Translations under genes and position numbers: made by a program
In this document: positions 7,747-17,179 of the stretch, in pieces
Numbering within the stretch: position 1 is the stretch's first letter
Layout: every line of letters starts with the position of its first letter
NCBI GenBank assembly: GCA_016927245.1
Contig: JAFGNA010000021.1
Coordinates: 1-50,617 of the forward strand
Source of the DNA: Candidatus Woesearchaeota archaeon
GTDB lineage: Archaea > Nanobdellota > Nanobdellia > Woesearchaeales > WJKR01
Direction: 5' to 3'
DNA length: 50,617 nt
Notes under the pieces: generated by a model
Database searches by the model: none
The model's input: only the letters and a program-made list of their open reading frames with translations
What the model was told of the DNA's origin: nothing

Positions 7747-10700
7747 ATGGGAAGCCTGAGCGTCAAAGAACGAGAAGCGGCGATGCGCGAGCGGTGGCGC
7801 GGCCAAGCGTTGCTAGACCAGCTGCGCGCCAAGCGCAAAGGCGCGAAGAAGTACTTCCTCCTCGACGGCCCGCCGTACGCGAATTACGTGCCGCACGTCG
7901 GCCACATCCGGAACACGGTGTACAAGGACCTCTACGTGCGCTGGAACTTCATGAAAGGCAAGGACGTCCTGTTCCAACCAGGGTTCGACACGCACGGGCT
8001 GCCCATCGAGAACATGGTGGAGAAGCGGCTCGGCCTCAAGAGCAAGAAGGACATCCAGAAGCTCGGCATCCAATCATTCATGCGGACGTGCAAGGAATCA
8101 GCGGCGCTGAACAAGGACCTCTGGATGGAGACGTACGACCTGCTCGGCAGCTGGTACGCGTGGAAGGAGCCGTACCTCACGTACGAGAACAGCTACATCG
8201 AATCGGTGTGGTGGGGGTTCAAGCAGCTCTGGGACAAAGGCATGGCGTACGAGGGCAAGCGGCCCGTGTTCTGGTGCCCGCAGTGCGAGACCGCCCTCGC
8301 CGGGTACGAAGCTACGGACAGCTACAAGAACGTCACCGACCCTGCCATCTACGTCAAGTTCAAACTCACAGGAGAAGAAGCGTCCCTGCTCGTGTACACG
8401 ACCACTCCTTGGACCTTGCCAGCGAACTGCGCGGTCATGGTAGCGCCGAAGGAAGACTACGTCAGGGCGAGGACGAAGGAGCACGGAGACCTCATCCTCG
8501 CCAAGGAACGATTACCATTGCTACGCGAGCTCGGCATAGACCATGAGATAATCGAGACGTTCAAGGGGAAGAAGCTCGAGGGCAAGCGGTACGAGCCGTT
8601 GCTCGACGTCCCCGTCCAGCAATCACTCAAGGAGGACGAGCACGCCCTCCGCGTCTACGCGTCAAGGCCCATCCTCAAGGAACGAGTCGGGAGCAAGGTC
8701 GCGGCGAAGAAAGGGCTCACCGGCGGTGACGTGTACGAGGACTTCGTCACGGTCACCGAAGGCACCGGGCTCGTGCACTGCGCCCCGGGCCACGGCAAGA
8801 CGGACAACGAGATGGGCAAGCATTACGGCCTCCCTTCAGTCTCGCCGCTGGACGACCAGTGCCGGTTCACCGACGAAGCGGGAAAGTTCGCCGGGAGGTT
8901 CGTCAAGGAAGCAGACCACGACATCGCCGAGGAACTCCACCAGAACGGCAGGCTGCTGCACTACGGCACCGTCGAGCACGCCTACCCGTTGTGCTGGCGG
9001 TGCAAGTCACCCCTCATCTTCCGGCTGAGCGACCAATGGTTCCTCAAGACCGACTCCATCAAGGAATCCATGCTCGAGGCGAACGACAAGGTGGAGTGGC
9101 AGCCGGGGTTCGCGCGGGAGCGGTTCGCCGCGTGGGTCGCGAACGCTGATGACTGGAACTTCTCCCGACAACGGTACTGGGGCGTGCCCATACCGGTCTG
9201 GAAAGGGAAGAGCGGAAGAACGCTGGCCATCGGCAGCCTCGAAGAGCTCAAGCGGCTCGCCACGACCGCGCTGCCTGACGGCTTCGACCTGCACGCCGCC
9301 AACGAGGTCATCCTCAAGCACCCAGAGACAGGGGAATCCATGAAGCGCATCAACGACATCTTCGACGTCTGGTTCGACAGCGGGAGCGCGCCGTACGCCT
9401 CGCTCGGCTACCCGTTCAAGAACAAGGAAGTCTTCGAGGAACACTACCCCGTCGACCGCGTCAACGAGTCGCAAGACCAGATCAGGGGGTGGTTCTACAG
9501 CCTCATGTTCTGCAACATCGGCGTGTTCGGCAAGGCGCCGTACAAGACCATCAGCATGCCCGGGTGGGTGCTCGACGACAAAGGGGAGAAGATGTCCAAG
9601 TCGGCCGGCAACTTCATACCCGCCAAGGAGACACTGGAAGAGCTGGGAGCGGACGCGGTCCGCTTCTATTACTGCTGGGACGTCAGCCCTGGCAGCACGC
9701 AAAAGTTCAACAAGGAGACTGTCAAGACGGACGTGCGCCGATTCCTCACCATTTGGCGCAACCTGGTCAGGCTCGTGAGAGAGAACGGGGCGACGTTCAC
9801 CGGGAAAGAGGAACCCCGCTCGTTGGAAGACCATTGGTTGCGGTCGCGGCTGCACACCACCATCAAGGAGGTGCGCGAGGGCGTCGAGTCGTTCGATATC
9901 AACCTCGCAGGACGGGCACTACACCGATTCATCGTCGACGACTTGTCACGGACGTACGTGCAGCTCGTGCGCGAGCGCATGGAACGGGAAGACCTCCCCG
10001 CGCAGCTCATCAGCGCGTCATTATGGGATGCCGCCAAGCTCAGCGCGGCCATCACGCCCTTCCAATCAGAACAAGCATACCTCGACCTCAAAGGATTATA
10101 CGATGGTGAGAGCGAGGAGTCCGTGCACCTCGAACTGCTCCCCGTGCCTGACGCCGCGCTCATCAACGAGGAGCTCGAGGAGCGGATGCGCGCCGCGGGG
10201 GACGTCATCGCCGGCATCCTCGCCGCGAGGGACAAGATGGGCGTCGGGGTGCGCTGGCCACTGCAAGCAGCGGTGGTGGACGTCGACGACGAGGCCGCAA
10301 CGGCGGTGAAGGAGATGAGAACCCTCATCCAGCGGCAGGCCAACGTGAAATTGTTGCGGGCGGAGCGGTTCGTCGTCAAGCATGACGCAACGCCAGACTA
10401 CCAAGCATTGGGGAAGGCGTATGGCGAGCGGACCGGGGACGCGATCACCGCGTTCCAGCAGCACAAGGAATCCGTCATCGAGGGGGTGACCGGGCCTGTG
10501 GGGAAAGCGGCCGTCGGCGGCTTCACGTTCCTGCCCGAGCACGTCAACCTGGAGAAGCTCGTCCCGGACACCCACGTCGCTGGGGAGTGCAAGCACGGCA
10601 CGGTGTACGTGCAGAAGGCTGTGCCGCGATCGCTCGAGCTCGAAGGGTATGCGCGCGAGGCGACTCGGCGGTTGCAGCAGCTGCGCAAGGAGGCGGGGCT

Positions 10701-10899
10701 GCAGAAGCAGGACCGGATAGCGGCAGTGGTGGTCATCGGCATCGCTGATGAACTGCAGCCCTTCAGGGAGGACGTCGCCGCCAAGGTCGGCGCGGACGAG
10801 CTGACCATCGCTTCCTCGTTCAGCGGCGAGCTGGAGCACTCATCGGAGACTAAGGTCAAAGGCGAAACGTTGCGCGTGCTGCTCGAGAAGCGCGCCTGA
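7747..10899 (+). CDS. ileS: Isoleucyl-tRNA synthetase
   Basis: PPYANYVPHVGHIRN, DTHGLPIE, KMSKSAGN motifs; 1050 aa. Confidence 0.97.
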   Translation: MGSLSVKEREAAMRERWRGQALLDQLRAKRKGAKKYFLLDGPPYANYVPHVGHIRNTVYKDLYVRWNFMKGKDVLFQPGFDTHGLPIENMVEKRLGLKSKKDIQKLGIQSFMRTCKESAALNKDLWMETYDLLGSWYAWKEPYLTYENSYIESVWWGFKQLWDKGMAYEGKRPVFWCPQCETALAGYEATDSYKNVTDPAIYVKFKLTGEEASLLVYTTTPWTLPANCAVMVAPKEDYVRARTKEHGDLILAKERLPLLRELGIDHEIIETFKGKKLEGKRYEPLLDVPVQQSLKEDEHALRVYASRPILKERVGSKVAAKKGLTGGDVYEDFVTVTEGTGLVHCAPGHGKTDNEMGKHYGLPSVSPLDDQCRFTDEAGKFAGRFVKEADHDIAEELHQNGRLLHYGTVEHAYPLCWRCKSPLIFRLSDQWFLKTDSIKESMLEANDKVEWQPGFARERFAAWVANADDWNFSRQRYWGVPIPVWKGKSGRTLAIGSLEELKRLATTALPDGFDLHAANEVILKHPETGESMKRINDIFDVWFDSGSAPYASLGYPFKNKEVFEEHYPVDRVNESQDQIRGWFYSLMFCNIGVFGKAPYKTISMPGWVLDDKGEKMSKSAGNFIPAKETLEELGADAVRFYYCWDVSPGSTQKFNKETVKTDVRRFLTIWRNLVRLVRENGATFTGKEEPRSLEDHWLRSRLHTTIKEVREGVESFDINLAGRALHRFIVDDLSRTYVQLVRERMEREDLPAQLISASLWDAAKLSAAITPFQSEQAYLDLKGLYDGESEESVHLELLPVPDAALINEELEERMRAAGDVIAGILAARDKMGVGVRWPLQAAVVDVDDEAATAVKEMRTLIQRQANVKLLRAERFVVKHDATPDYQALGKAYGERTGDAITAFQQHKESVIEGVTGPVGKAAVGGFTFLPEHVNLEKLVPDTHVAGECKHGTVYVQKAVPRSLELEGYAREATRRLQQLRKEAGLQKQDRIAAVVVIGIADELQPFREDVAAKVGADELTIASSFSGELEHSSETKVKGETLRVLLEKRA

Positions 10900-10929
10900 A
10901 AACAGAAACTTTTATAAGCCTCTTCGGTC

Positions 10930-11421
10930 GTGTGGGTGCGCATGGGGGTACCAAGGAGGATTTCTCGCGACACGCCGCTCGCCGAGCTCACGCTGCGCAA
11001 ATACGAGAAGCCCTCGTTGAAGGGGCGCGAGCTCGTGCGCAAGCTCTGCCTCTCCGTCGGGCTGTTGCAACCAGGAGATTCCAGGGACGTCGTCGTGGAC
11101 GTGTTCCTGGTCTTGCTGGAGAGCAGGGAGGAGTTGACGAGCGTCGAGGTGGAGCAGAAAGTGGTGGAGTCGCGCGAGAAGGAAGGGTTGCCGTTGCTCG
11201 GCATCGCGCCCTCGAACATCAGGCGGCAACTCCTCAGGCTCAGGGACTTGTTCTTCGTGGAGAAGGTCGCGAACACGTATCGCATCGCGGAGCATGAGAC
11301 CTTGTCGGCGTTGTTCAAGGAGAAGGTCGAATCATTCTTGCTAGGCGCCACGGTGAGGCGCGTGAAGGAGTATCTCGAAGCGGTGGACAAGGAGTTCCCG
11401 GCGAAACGACAAGTTCTTTAA
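10930..11421 (+). CDS. Winged-helix-type conserved archaeal protein
   Basis: 163 aa ORF, helical HTH-like sequence APSNIRRQLLRLRDLFFVEKVANTYRI. Confidence 0.55.
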   Translation: MWVRMGVPRRISRDTPLAELTLRKYEKPSLKGRELVRKLCLSVGLLQPGDSRDVVVDVFLVLLESREELTSVEVEQKVVESREKEGLPLLGIAPSNIRRQLLRLRDLFFVEKVANTYRIAEHETLSALFKEKVESFLLGATVRRVKEYLEAVDKEFPAKRQVL

Positions 11422-11447
11422 AGGGTGCGTGTTCATGCGTTCCTGTT

Positions 11448-11996
11448 ATGGTGTATGAACCACAAGAGGATTCGTTCTTGCTGCGGCGATGCCTGCCCTC
11501 ATCGTTCAAGGGAAAGAAGGTGTTGGAAATGGGGTGCGGCTCTGGCATCATCAGCGTGGAGGCTGCGCGGAGGGGTGGCGAGGTCGTCGCCGTGGACATC
11601 GATCCCGAGGCGGTGCTGGCCACGAGGAAGGCGGCGCTCGACGCTCGCGTCACCGTCGTGGCGTGCGAGGGAGACCTGTACGAGCCGTTAAATGATGAGT
11701 CGTTCGACTACATCATCTGCAACCCTCCTTACTTGCCGTCCGAGCCAGGGGATCCTGACCTTTCGCTGGACGGCGGCAAGGAAGGATGGGAGTTCATCGA
11801 CCGATTGTTGGCGGGGGCGAAGGAGCACTTGACGCTTGATGGCAGGGTGCTCTTGGTGTTCTCATCCCATACCTTGCCTGACAGGGTCGCCGATATCATC
11901 AAGAGGAACCGGTTCTCATCGAAGCTTCTCGGGAAGAGGGAGGTCGGCTTCTTCGAGGAATTGTTCGTCGTGGAGCTGGTGCCTGATGGATGTTGA
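11448..11996 (+). CDS. HemK/PrmC-like SAM-dependent methyltransferase (archaeal Mtq2 type)
   Basis: VLEMGCGSGIISVEAA and IICNPPYLPSEPGDPDLSLDGG. Confidence 0.85.
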   Translation: MVYEPQEDSFLLRRCLPSSFKGKKVLEMGCGSGIISVEAARRGGEVVAVDIDPEAVLATRKAALDARVTVVACEGDLYEPLNDESFDYIICNPPYLPSEPGDPDLSLDGGKEGWEFIDRLLAGAKEHLTLDGRVLLVFSSHTLPDRVADIIKRNRFSSKLLGKREVGFFEELFVVELVPDGC

Positions 11997-12588
11997 GCGG
12001 GAGGAATACTTGGCGAGGGGGAAGCGGGGGATCGCCTACACGGGCTTCCTTGACGGCAGGAAGGTCTTGGTGAAGGAGCATAACCCTGCCGCGGAGGTGA
12101 ACACCATCCGCAACGAGGCTTTGATGCTGCGAGAGCTGAACGAGCGCGGCGTCGGGCCGCGGTTCATCGCGTATGAGGGCGGTCGGCTGGTGCGCGAGTT
12201 CGTCGACGGGGAGAGGATCGAGGACTTCCTCGAGCACGCGACCATCGCCGAGGCGAAGGCGGTCGTCAGGCAGGTCCTCGAGCAGTGCCGGGCGATGGAC
12301 TTGCTCGGCGTCAACAAGTTGGAGATGACGCGCCCGTACAAGCACATACTCGTACGGAGGGTGAAGAGTGGTGTCGAGGCGGTGATGATCGATTTCGAGC
12401 GGTGCAAGCGCACGGAGAAGCCGAAGAACGTGACGCAGGCCTGCCAGTACATCGCCCGGTTGCAGCCATTGCTCTCAGTCGCAGGGGTCGACGTGGACGC
12501 CGAGAGGGTGAAGGGGTTAGGAGCACGGTACAAGCGGCAGGGCTATGATGAGAAGGCGTTCAAGGAGCTAAAGGGATTGTTCAGGTGA
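11986..12588 (+). CDS. RIO-like/COG2112 predicted Ser/Thr protein kinase
   Basis: Internal start MDVEREEYLARGKRGIAYTGFLDGRKVLVKEHN; VMIDFERCKRTEKPKNVTQ. Confidence 0.75.
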   Translation: MDVEREEYLARGKRGIAYTGFLDGRKVLVKEHNPAAEVNTIRNEALMLRELNERGVGPRFIAYEGGRLVREFVDGERIEDFLEHATIAEAKAVVRQVLEQCRAMDLLGVNKLEMTRPYKHILVRRVKSGVEAVMIDFERCKRTEKPKNVTQACQYIARLQPLLSVAGVDVDAERVKGLGARYKRQGYDEKAFKELKGLFR

Positions 12589-12857
12589 TAACCGTGGATT
12601 TGAAGACTATGCAGGAGAAGCAGAGGGAGCAGGCGGCCCGCAAGGACCGCCTGCCAAAGGATATGGCTGAGGTAGTGCTGCACTTGGTCGAGGAGGTCGG
12701 CGAGGTGTGCGAGGCTATCCGTGAGGGGCAGCCGCGCGAGTACTTCGAGGCCGAGGTCGCCGACGTCCTGTGGCAGCTGAACAAGCTGTGCTGGATGAAC
12801 GGTTTTGACTTGGAGCGGGCGTTCTTGGCCAAGCTGGAGAAGAAAGAGCGGGGATAG
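12585..12857 (+). CDS. MazG-like nucleotide pyrophosphohydrolase
   Basis: HLVEEVGEVCEAIREG...EVADVLWQLNKLCW (EExxE...ExxD). Confidence 0.8.
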   Translation: MITVDLKTMQEKQREQAARKDRLPKDMAEVVLHLVEEVGEVCEAIREGQPREYFEAEVADVLWQLNKLCWMNGFDLERAFLAKLEKKERG

Positions 12858-12952
12858 GCAGGTCTGGGTTGTTCGCCGAGCGCGTGCACAAGCAGCCACG
12901 CAGGGCGCTTCGCGGCTGGGAGCCCAAGGAACGAGGGGTGTTGTTCGGGCAA

Positions 12953-13396
12953 TCACTCGCTTCTTTTCTTCGCTGACTGCGCAGCGATGAAGCATATCAT
13001 GCCGACAATGAGCGGGATGAGGAGGAGGGGGACGGTGACGTTCAGAACCCAGTCGGGGACCGCTCCGCTCTCACTGGCGAACCACGCGCCGAGAACCACC
13101 AGGAGGAGGAACGCGAACGCCAGCGACGACACGGAGGCGATGACCGCGGCCTCGCCGGTCTCTTTCTCCTTCTGCCCGAACAGTAGCTCTATGAGCCATG
13201 GCAGGATGACCAGCGGGAAGAGCAGGACGCGGAGGGCTTGGTTCTTCATCCTCGTCTCCTTCCTCACGAGCCCGACGACGCCGCTGATGACGAGGTCGAG
13301 TATGAGCAGCAGGAGAACGGTCACGAAAACCCGTTCGTCCATCACGTCAATCGTGAACGGTCCCAGTAGCCTCTCGAGCATGCGCCCCTTCATCAA
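12953..13396 (-). CDS. Polytopic membrane protein of unknown function
   Basis: 147 aa, several hydrophobic helices. Confidence 0.6.
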   Translation of the reverse strand: MMKGRMLERLLGPFTIDVMDERVFVTVLLLLILDLVISGVVGLVRKETRMKNQALRVLLFPLVILPWLIELLFGQKEKETGEAAVIASVSSLAFAFLLLVVLGAWFASESGAVPDWVLNVTVPLLLIPLIVGMICFIAAQSAKKRSE

Positions 13397-13436
13397 ACCC
13401 CTGGTTTTTAATAGTTACGCTTTCTTCCCTGAGCAC

Positions 13437-13760
13437 ATGCCGTCGCTGTTCGCTGAGCAGGTCTACGCTGAGCTCAGAAAGGTTCCTTGGGGCAGGGTGA
13501 CGACGTACAAGGAGCTTGCGAGAGCGGTCGGCACGAAGGCGTATAGGTCCATCGGTCAGGTCATGCGCGCCAACCCTTTCGCTCCTGAGGTGCCTTGCCA
13601 TCGCGTCGTTGCGAGCGACGGTAGTATCGGCGGCTTTGGCGGTGAGTGGCGACGAGGGAAGAAGATTGACGACAAGGTCTCCTTGTTAGCAAAGGAAGGC
13701 GTGGTCGTCAATGATGGCAGGGTAGTCGATTTCGAGAGGGTCCTGTTTCGTTTCCGGTGA
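13437..13760 (+). CDS. ogt: Methylated-DNA--cysteine methyltransferase, C-terminal-domain-only form
   Basis: Internal start MPSLFAEQVYAELRKVPWGRVTTYKELA; PCHRVV active site, GSIGGFGG. Confidence 0.88.
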   Translation: MPSLFAEQVYAELRKVPWGRVTTYKELARAVGTKAYRSIGQVMRANPFAPEVPCHRVVASDGSIGGFGGEWRRGKKIDDKVSLLAKEGVVVNDGRVVDFERVLFRFR

Positions 13761-13762
13761 TT

Positions 13763-14257
13763 CTAGTTCTTGATTTTCTGCATGATGATACCGATGCATT
13801 CGTCAATGCCGTGCTTGCTCGTGTCGATGACCGTCTCGTAGGGTTGTGCTTCGCCGTATTCCTCGTGGTATGCGCGCATCTGCTCTTCGCCTATCGTCTT
13901 GGCGCTCCGTTCGAGGTCTCTTCGTATGGCTACCTCCACCGGACAGGTGAGCCTGAAGCTGTGGACCTCGTAGCCGTGCTCCTTGAAGTAGTCTTGCCCG
14001 AAGCGGTTGTAGAGACTTTTTGGGTTGATTTCTTCGGTGATGACGTCCTTTTCTTCCTTGATGAGCTCTCCGATGAGGAAGTAGGCCGCTTGTTTGCTCA
14101 GCCGCTTGGCAAGCTCCTTGCCGGCAGGCTTGAGCCCTCGTTTGATGTACGGCCTGTCGACGTAGGCGTAATCGGGGAGTTTCTCTCGCAGGATGGTGGA
14201 GAGCGTCGACTTGCCTACCCCTGGCGGACCGTGGAGGTTGATGATGGTTCCCATCAT
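13763..14257 (-). CDS. P-loop nucleotide kinase-like protein
   Basis: Walker A NLHGPPGVGKSTLSTILRE; overlaps TFB stop by 4 bp. Confidence 0.7.
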   Translation of the reverse strand: MMGTIINLHGPPGVGKSTLSTILREKLPDYAYVDRPYIKRGLKPAGKELAKRLSKQAAYFLIGELIKEEKDVITEEINPKSLYNRFGQDYFKEHGYEVHSFRLTCPVEVAIRRDLERSAKTIGEEQMRAYHEEYGEAQPYETVIDTSKHGIDECIGIIMQKIKN

Positions 14258-15174
14258 TTCTTCTTCTTCGTCTTCTTGATCTCCTTCTCGAGGTCGAGCT
14301 TGTCGAGGAGCTCCTTGTACCGGTTGCGGATGGTGACCTCGGTCACGCCCGCGACGTCAGCCACTTCTCGCTGGGTGCGCTTCTCGCCGTTGATCAGTGC
14401 TGCCACGTAGAGCGCGGCGGATGCTATCCCGGTAGGGCCGCGACCAGAGGTGAGCTCGACGTGCTGCGCCTTCTCGATGATCTCGACGCTCTTGCTCTGC
14501 GTCTCCGCAGACAATTTCAACGCCGAGGCGAACCGGGCGATGTAATCAGCGGGGTTGGAAGGCAGTATCTTGATGCCAAGTTCGCGCGTGATGAACCTGT
14601 AGGTGCGGCCGATTTCCTTCTTCTCTATCGAGGACGCCTCTGAGAGCTCGTCCAGCGTCCTGGGCACGTCGTGCCGCCTGCAAGCGGCGTACAAAGCGCC
14701 TGCCACGACGCTTTCCATGCTCCTCCCCCTGACGAGCCCTTTCTGCACGGCCAACGTGTAGATCCTCGATGCCTCTTCCTCCACCGAGGAGGGCAAGCGC
14801 AAATACGAGCTGACTCTTTTCAGTTCGGCCAAGGCCAGCTTGAGGTTGCGCTCGATCGCGGTCGAGATGCGTTGCTGCCATTTCCTGAGCCTGAAGAACT
14901 TGTTCTTGTTCTTGCCGTCCAGCCGGTAGAAGTCTGATTTCGTGCCGACGTCGGTGCCGAGCCCTTGGTCGAACTGGGTGTAGCTCATGGGCGCCCCTGT
15001 TCGTCGCTTTCGTTCAGCGGCGTCCGAGTCGAACTCGCGCCATTCCTGGTCGAAGTCGACCATCTTCTCTTCCACGACGAGGCCGCAGTCCTTGCAGATG
15101 ATCTCTCCTTTCTCCTTGTTCCAGAGGAGGTTGAGCGAGCCGCATTCAGGGCATTTCTTGACGAAGCCGGTCAT
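14254..15174 (-). CDS. tfb: Transcription initiation factor TFB
   Basis: N-terminal zinc ribbon CPECGS...CKDCGLV and two cyclin-like repeats (SSVEEEASRIYTLAVQKGLVRGRS; GRGPTGIASAALYVAA). Confidence 0.95.
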   Translation of the reverse strand: MTGFVKKCPECGSLNLLWNKEKGEIICKDCGLVVEEKMVDFDQEWREFDSDAAERKRRTGAPMSYTQFDQGLGTDVGTKSDFYRLDGKNKNKFFRLRKWQQRISTAIERNLKLALAELKRVSSYLRLPSSVEEEASRIYTLAVQKGLVRGRSMESVVAGALYAACRRHDVPRTLDELSEASSIEKKEIGRTYRFITRELGIKILPSNPADYIARFASALKLSAETQSKSVEIIEKAQHVELTSGRGPTGIASAALYVAALINGEKRTQREVADVAGVTEVTIRNRYKELLDKLDLEKEIKKTKKKK

Positions 15175-15364
15175 GTATCATAACCCCCAACTATCACTAT
15201 CCATCCGAGTGACGACAATAAACTTATAAATACAGGTAAGAATTCCTATTTAAAACTTTCGTTTTCTTGCTTTCCTCTATTTATTGTTTCCGCAAGCCAT
15301 ATAAAGAAGCGTGGGTGAGGGGGAGAAGAAAATATTTTTATACTCCGGGAGCGCAAGGACCCGC

Positions 15365-15841
15365 ATGGCGGGGAAGAAGACGACGAAGAAAGCAGCAAGG
15401 AAGCACGAGGAGGACATCGAGATGAAGAAAGCCAAGAACGCACAGACCTGGTCCATCGACCTCATCGTCGGCGTCATCATATTCATGCTGATCATCGCCG
15501 TGTTCTACGCGTTCCTCACGTCGAAGAACGAGCCGAAGCTCAAAGACGTCCAGGACGACAACCAGGCAGCGTCGGCGAAAGTCACCAATGTTGACGTCGG
15601 CTCGCTCGGCATCGTGAACAACGGCCGCATCAACATGAGCAAGTACGACGAGCTCTGCAAGGAACCATATGAAGAAGTCAAAGCGATGCTCGGCATCGAG
15701 AGCGACTTTTGCATCTACCTCGAGGACCAGTACGGGAACATCATTCCCTGCACCGACGGCGACGGTCACAAGCGGGCCGGCATCGGCAACGGCCAAGACA
15801 TCAATGTCAGCGAAGACTACTCCTGCGGAGACATCATCTAG
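15365..15841 (+). CDS. Pilin-like single-pass secreted protein with lysine-rich N-terminus
   Basis: Start MAGKKTTKKAARKHEEDIEMKKAKNAQTWSIDLIVGVIIFMLIIAVFYAFL. Confidence 0.65.
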   Translation: MAGKKTTKKAARKHEEDIEMKKAKNAQTWSIDLIVGVIIFMLIIAVFYAFLTSKNEPKLKDVQDDNQAASAKVTNVDVGSLGIVNNGRINMSKYDELCKEPYEEVKAMLGIESDFCIYLEDQYGNIIPCTDGDGHKRAGIGNGQDINVSEDYSCGDII

Positions 15842-15850
15842 GCAAGCACC

Positions 15851-16330
15851 ATGGCAGCGGCGCAGACGTTCATCGCGGGGTTCGCCGGGGCGGCGGGACT
15901 CGCCATCGGCGTGCTGGTGAGCAGCGCTGCACGCGAGGAGCTCGCGGACGGCAAGCGATGGTTCCAGCTCTTCAGGAACATCCTCTTCCTGTTCTGCGTG
16001 GGGCTCTTCCTCTACCAGTACGGCATCACCATCCTCCTCGTCGGCCTCGTCTTCGGCACCCTGGTCATGCGGCACTTCCACCGTGAGAAGGCCGGCGCCA
16101 TCGTCTTGCTCACCTTCATCATGCTCATCCTCACCGTCGGCGTGCCGCTGTTCAAGGCCATCGCGGGCGTGTTCCTCCTTATCGGCATGCTCGAAGGAGG
16201 CGTCTGGGCGGCGGAGCATGAGAAGGTCTTGCGGCGGGGCGTGTTCCGCAAGAAGACGTGGCGCGCGCTCCTGGCGGACGAGCCGTTCTTCTTCCTTCTG
16301 CCCTTCTCTGGCGTCGTGTTCCTGGTGTGA
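15851..16330 (+). CDS. Membrane protein of unknown function
   Basis: 159 aa, multiple hydrophobic helices. Confidence 0.6.
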   Translation: MAAAQTFIAGFAGAAGLAIGVLVSSAAREELADGKRWFQLFRNILFLFCVGLFLYQYGITILLVGLVFGTLVMRHFHREKAGAIVLLTFIMLILTVGVPLFKAIAGVFLLIGMLEGGVWAAEHEKVLRRGVFRKKTWRALLADEPFFFLLPFSGVVFLV

Positions 16331-16399
16331 ACCGTGCTGACGGCGCGGTGCGAGGACGGCAAAACATTCTTAAAGGCGACCGTGCTCTTCTCGTCACAG

Positions 16400-16507
16400 G
16401 TCCCCGTGGTGTAGCCTGGTCGACGGAACAATATCCTTGTCCCGCCGAGGCACATAGCATTGTGGCTTGCGGAGCCATAGACCCGGGTTCGAATCCCGGC
16501 GGGGACA
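16400..16507 (+). tRNA. tRNA-Arg(GCG) with about 33-nt insertion in the D-loop (probable intron)
   Basis: Acceptor GTCCCCG/CGGGGAC, D-stem GTGT/GCAT, anticodon arm GTGGC-TTGCGGA-GCCAT, T-arm CCGGG-TTCGAAT-CCCGG; total 108 nt, D-loop 44 nt. Confidence 0.85.
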
Positions 16508-16682
16508 GGCCGCATGGCATGTTGGGAAAAAAAACCGCAATGTTTAAATAGAACCCTTGGAATATAGATTGATTGTTGGGGTAACGTAACATATAGTAAT
16601 CCATATATATATGAAAAAATAACGTATACAAACGATAAATGCTTAAATCGTATCGGGACAAGAGCACGAACAAGGGGTTGTG

Positions 16683-16955
16683 ATGGCGAAGAACAAGAAG
16701 ATCTTCAACACGTTTTTCCGCGAGAAACCAGCAATGATGCTCATCACCCTCCTCAACAAGAACAACGACATCTACGCGTCATCACTCGCCAAGATCGTCG
16801 ACTGCACCTACAGCCACGTCGTCAAGATACTCCAAGAGATGCAAAAAGCAGACCTCATCACGTTCGAGAAGCAAGGACGGCTGAAAGTCCTGACGCTGAC
16901 CAAGAAAGGACAAGAAACAGCACAGCACATCGACGCCATCAGGAACACCCTCTAA
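16683..16955 (+). CDS. Small winged-helix transcriptional regulator
   Basis: MAKNKKIFNTFFREKPAMMLITLLNKNNDIYASSLAKIVDCTYSHVVKILQEMQKADLITFEKQGRLKVLTLTKKG. Confidence 0.8.
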   Translation: MAKNKKIFNTFFREKPAMMLITLLNKNNDIYASSLAKIVDCTYSHVVKILQEMQKADLITFEKQGRLKVLTLTKKGQETAQHIDAIRNTL

Positions 16956-16960
16956 AAGAC

Positions 16961-17134
16961 TCACTCATCGACGTCACGGTCCTCGATGTCACGGCAACCA
17001 AAGCAAGGAACGGCGAGGTAGCCATCAACCGACTTCTTCGGATCAAAACAGCACCCCTTCAGATTAAAGAAACACACCCTGCTCCTCTCAGGCTGCGACT
17101 CCTGCGGCGAGAACAACGAGAACACCTTCACCAT
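16961..17134 (-). CDS. Small Cys-rich protein, uncertain
   Basis: MVKVFSLFSPQESQPERSRVCFFNLKGCCFDPKKSVDGYLAVPCFGCRDIEDRDVDE; paired Cys suggest metal binding. Confidence 0.4.
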   Translation of the reverse strand: MVKVFSLFSPQESQPERSRVCFFNLKGCCFDPKKSVDGYLAVPCFGCRDIEDRDVDE

Positions 17135-17179
17135 ACAGCAAGAACGGAAAGAAGAGAGGTTAATAAGCATTGCGATTGC

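Noticed and set aside
10398-11390. 330-aa minus-strand ORF
   Set aside because: Opposite ileS and the wHTH gene; Ser/Thr-rich shadow frame with no recognisable domain.
16258-16551. 97-aa plus ORF across the tRNA-Arg locus
   Set aside because: Overlaps an intact tRNA gene and the end of the membrane protein gene; not coding.
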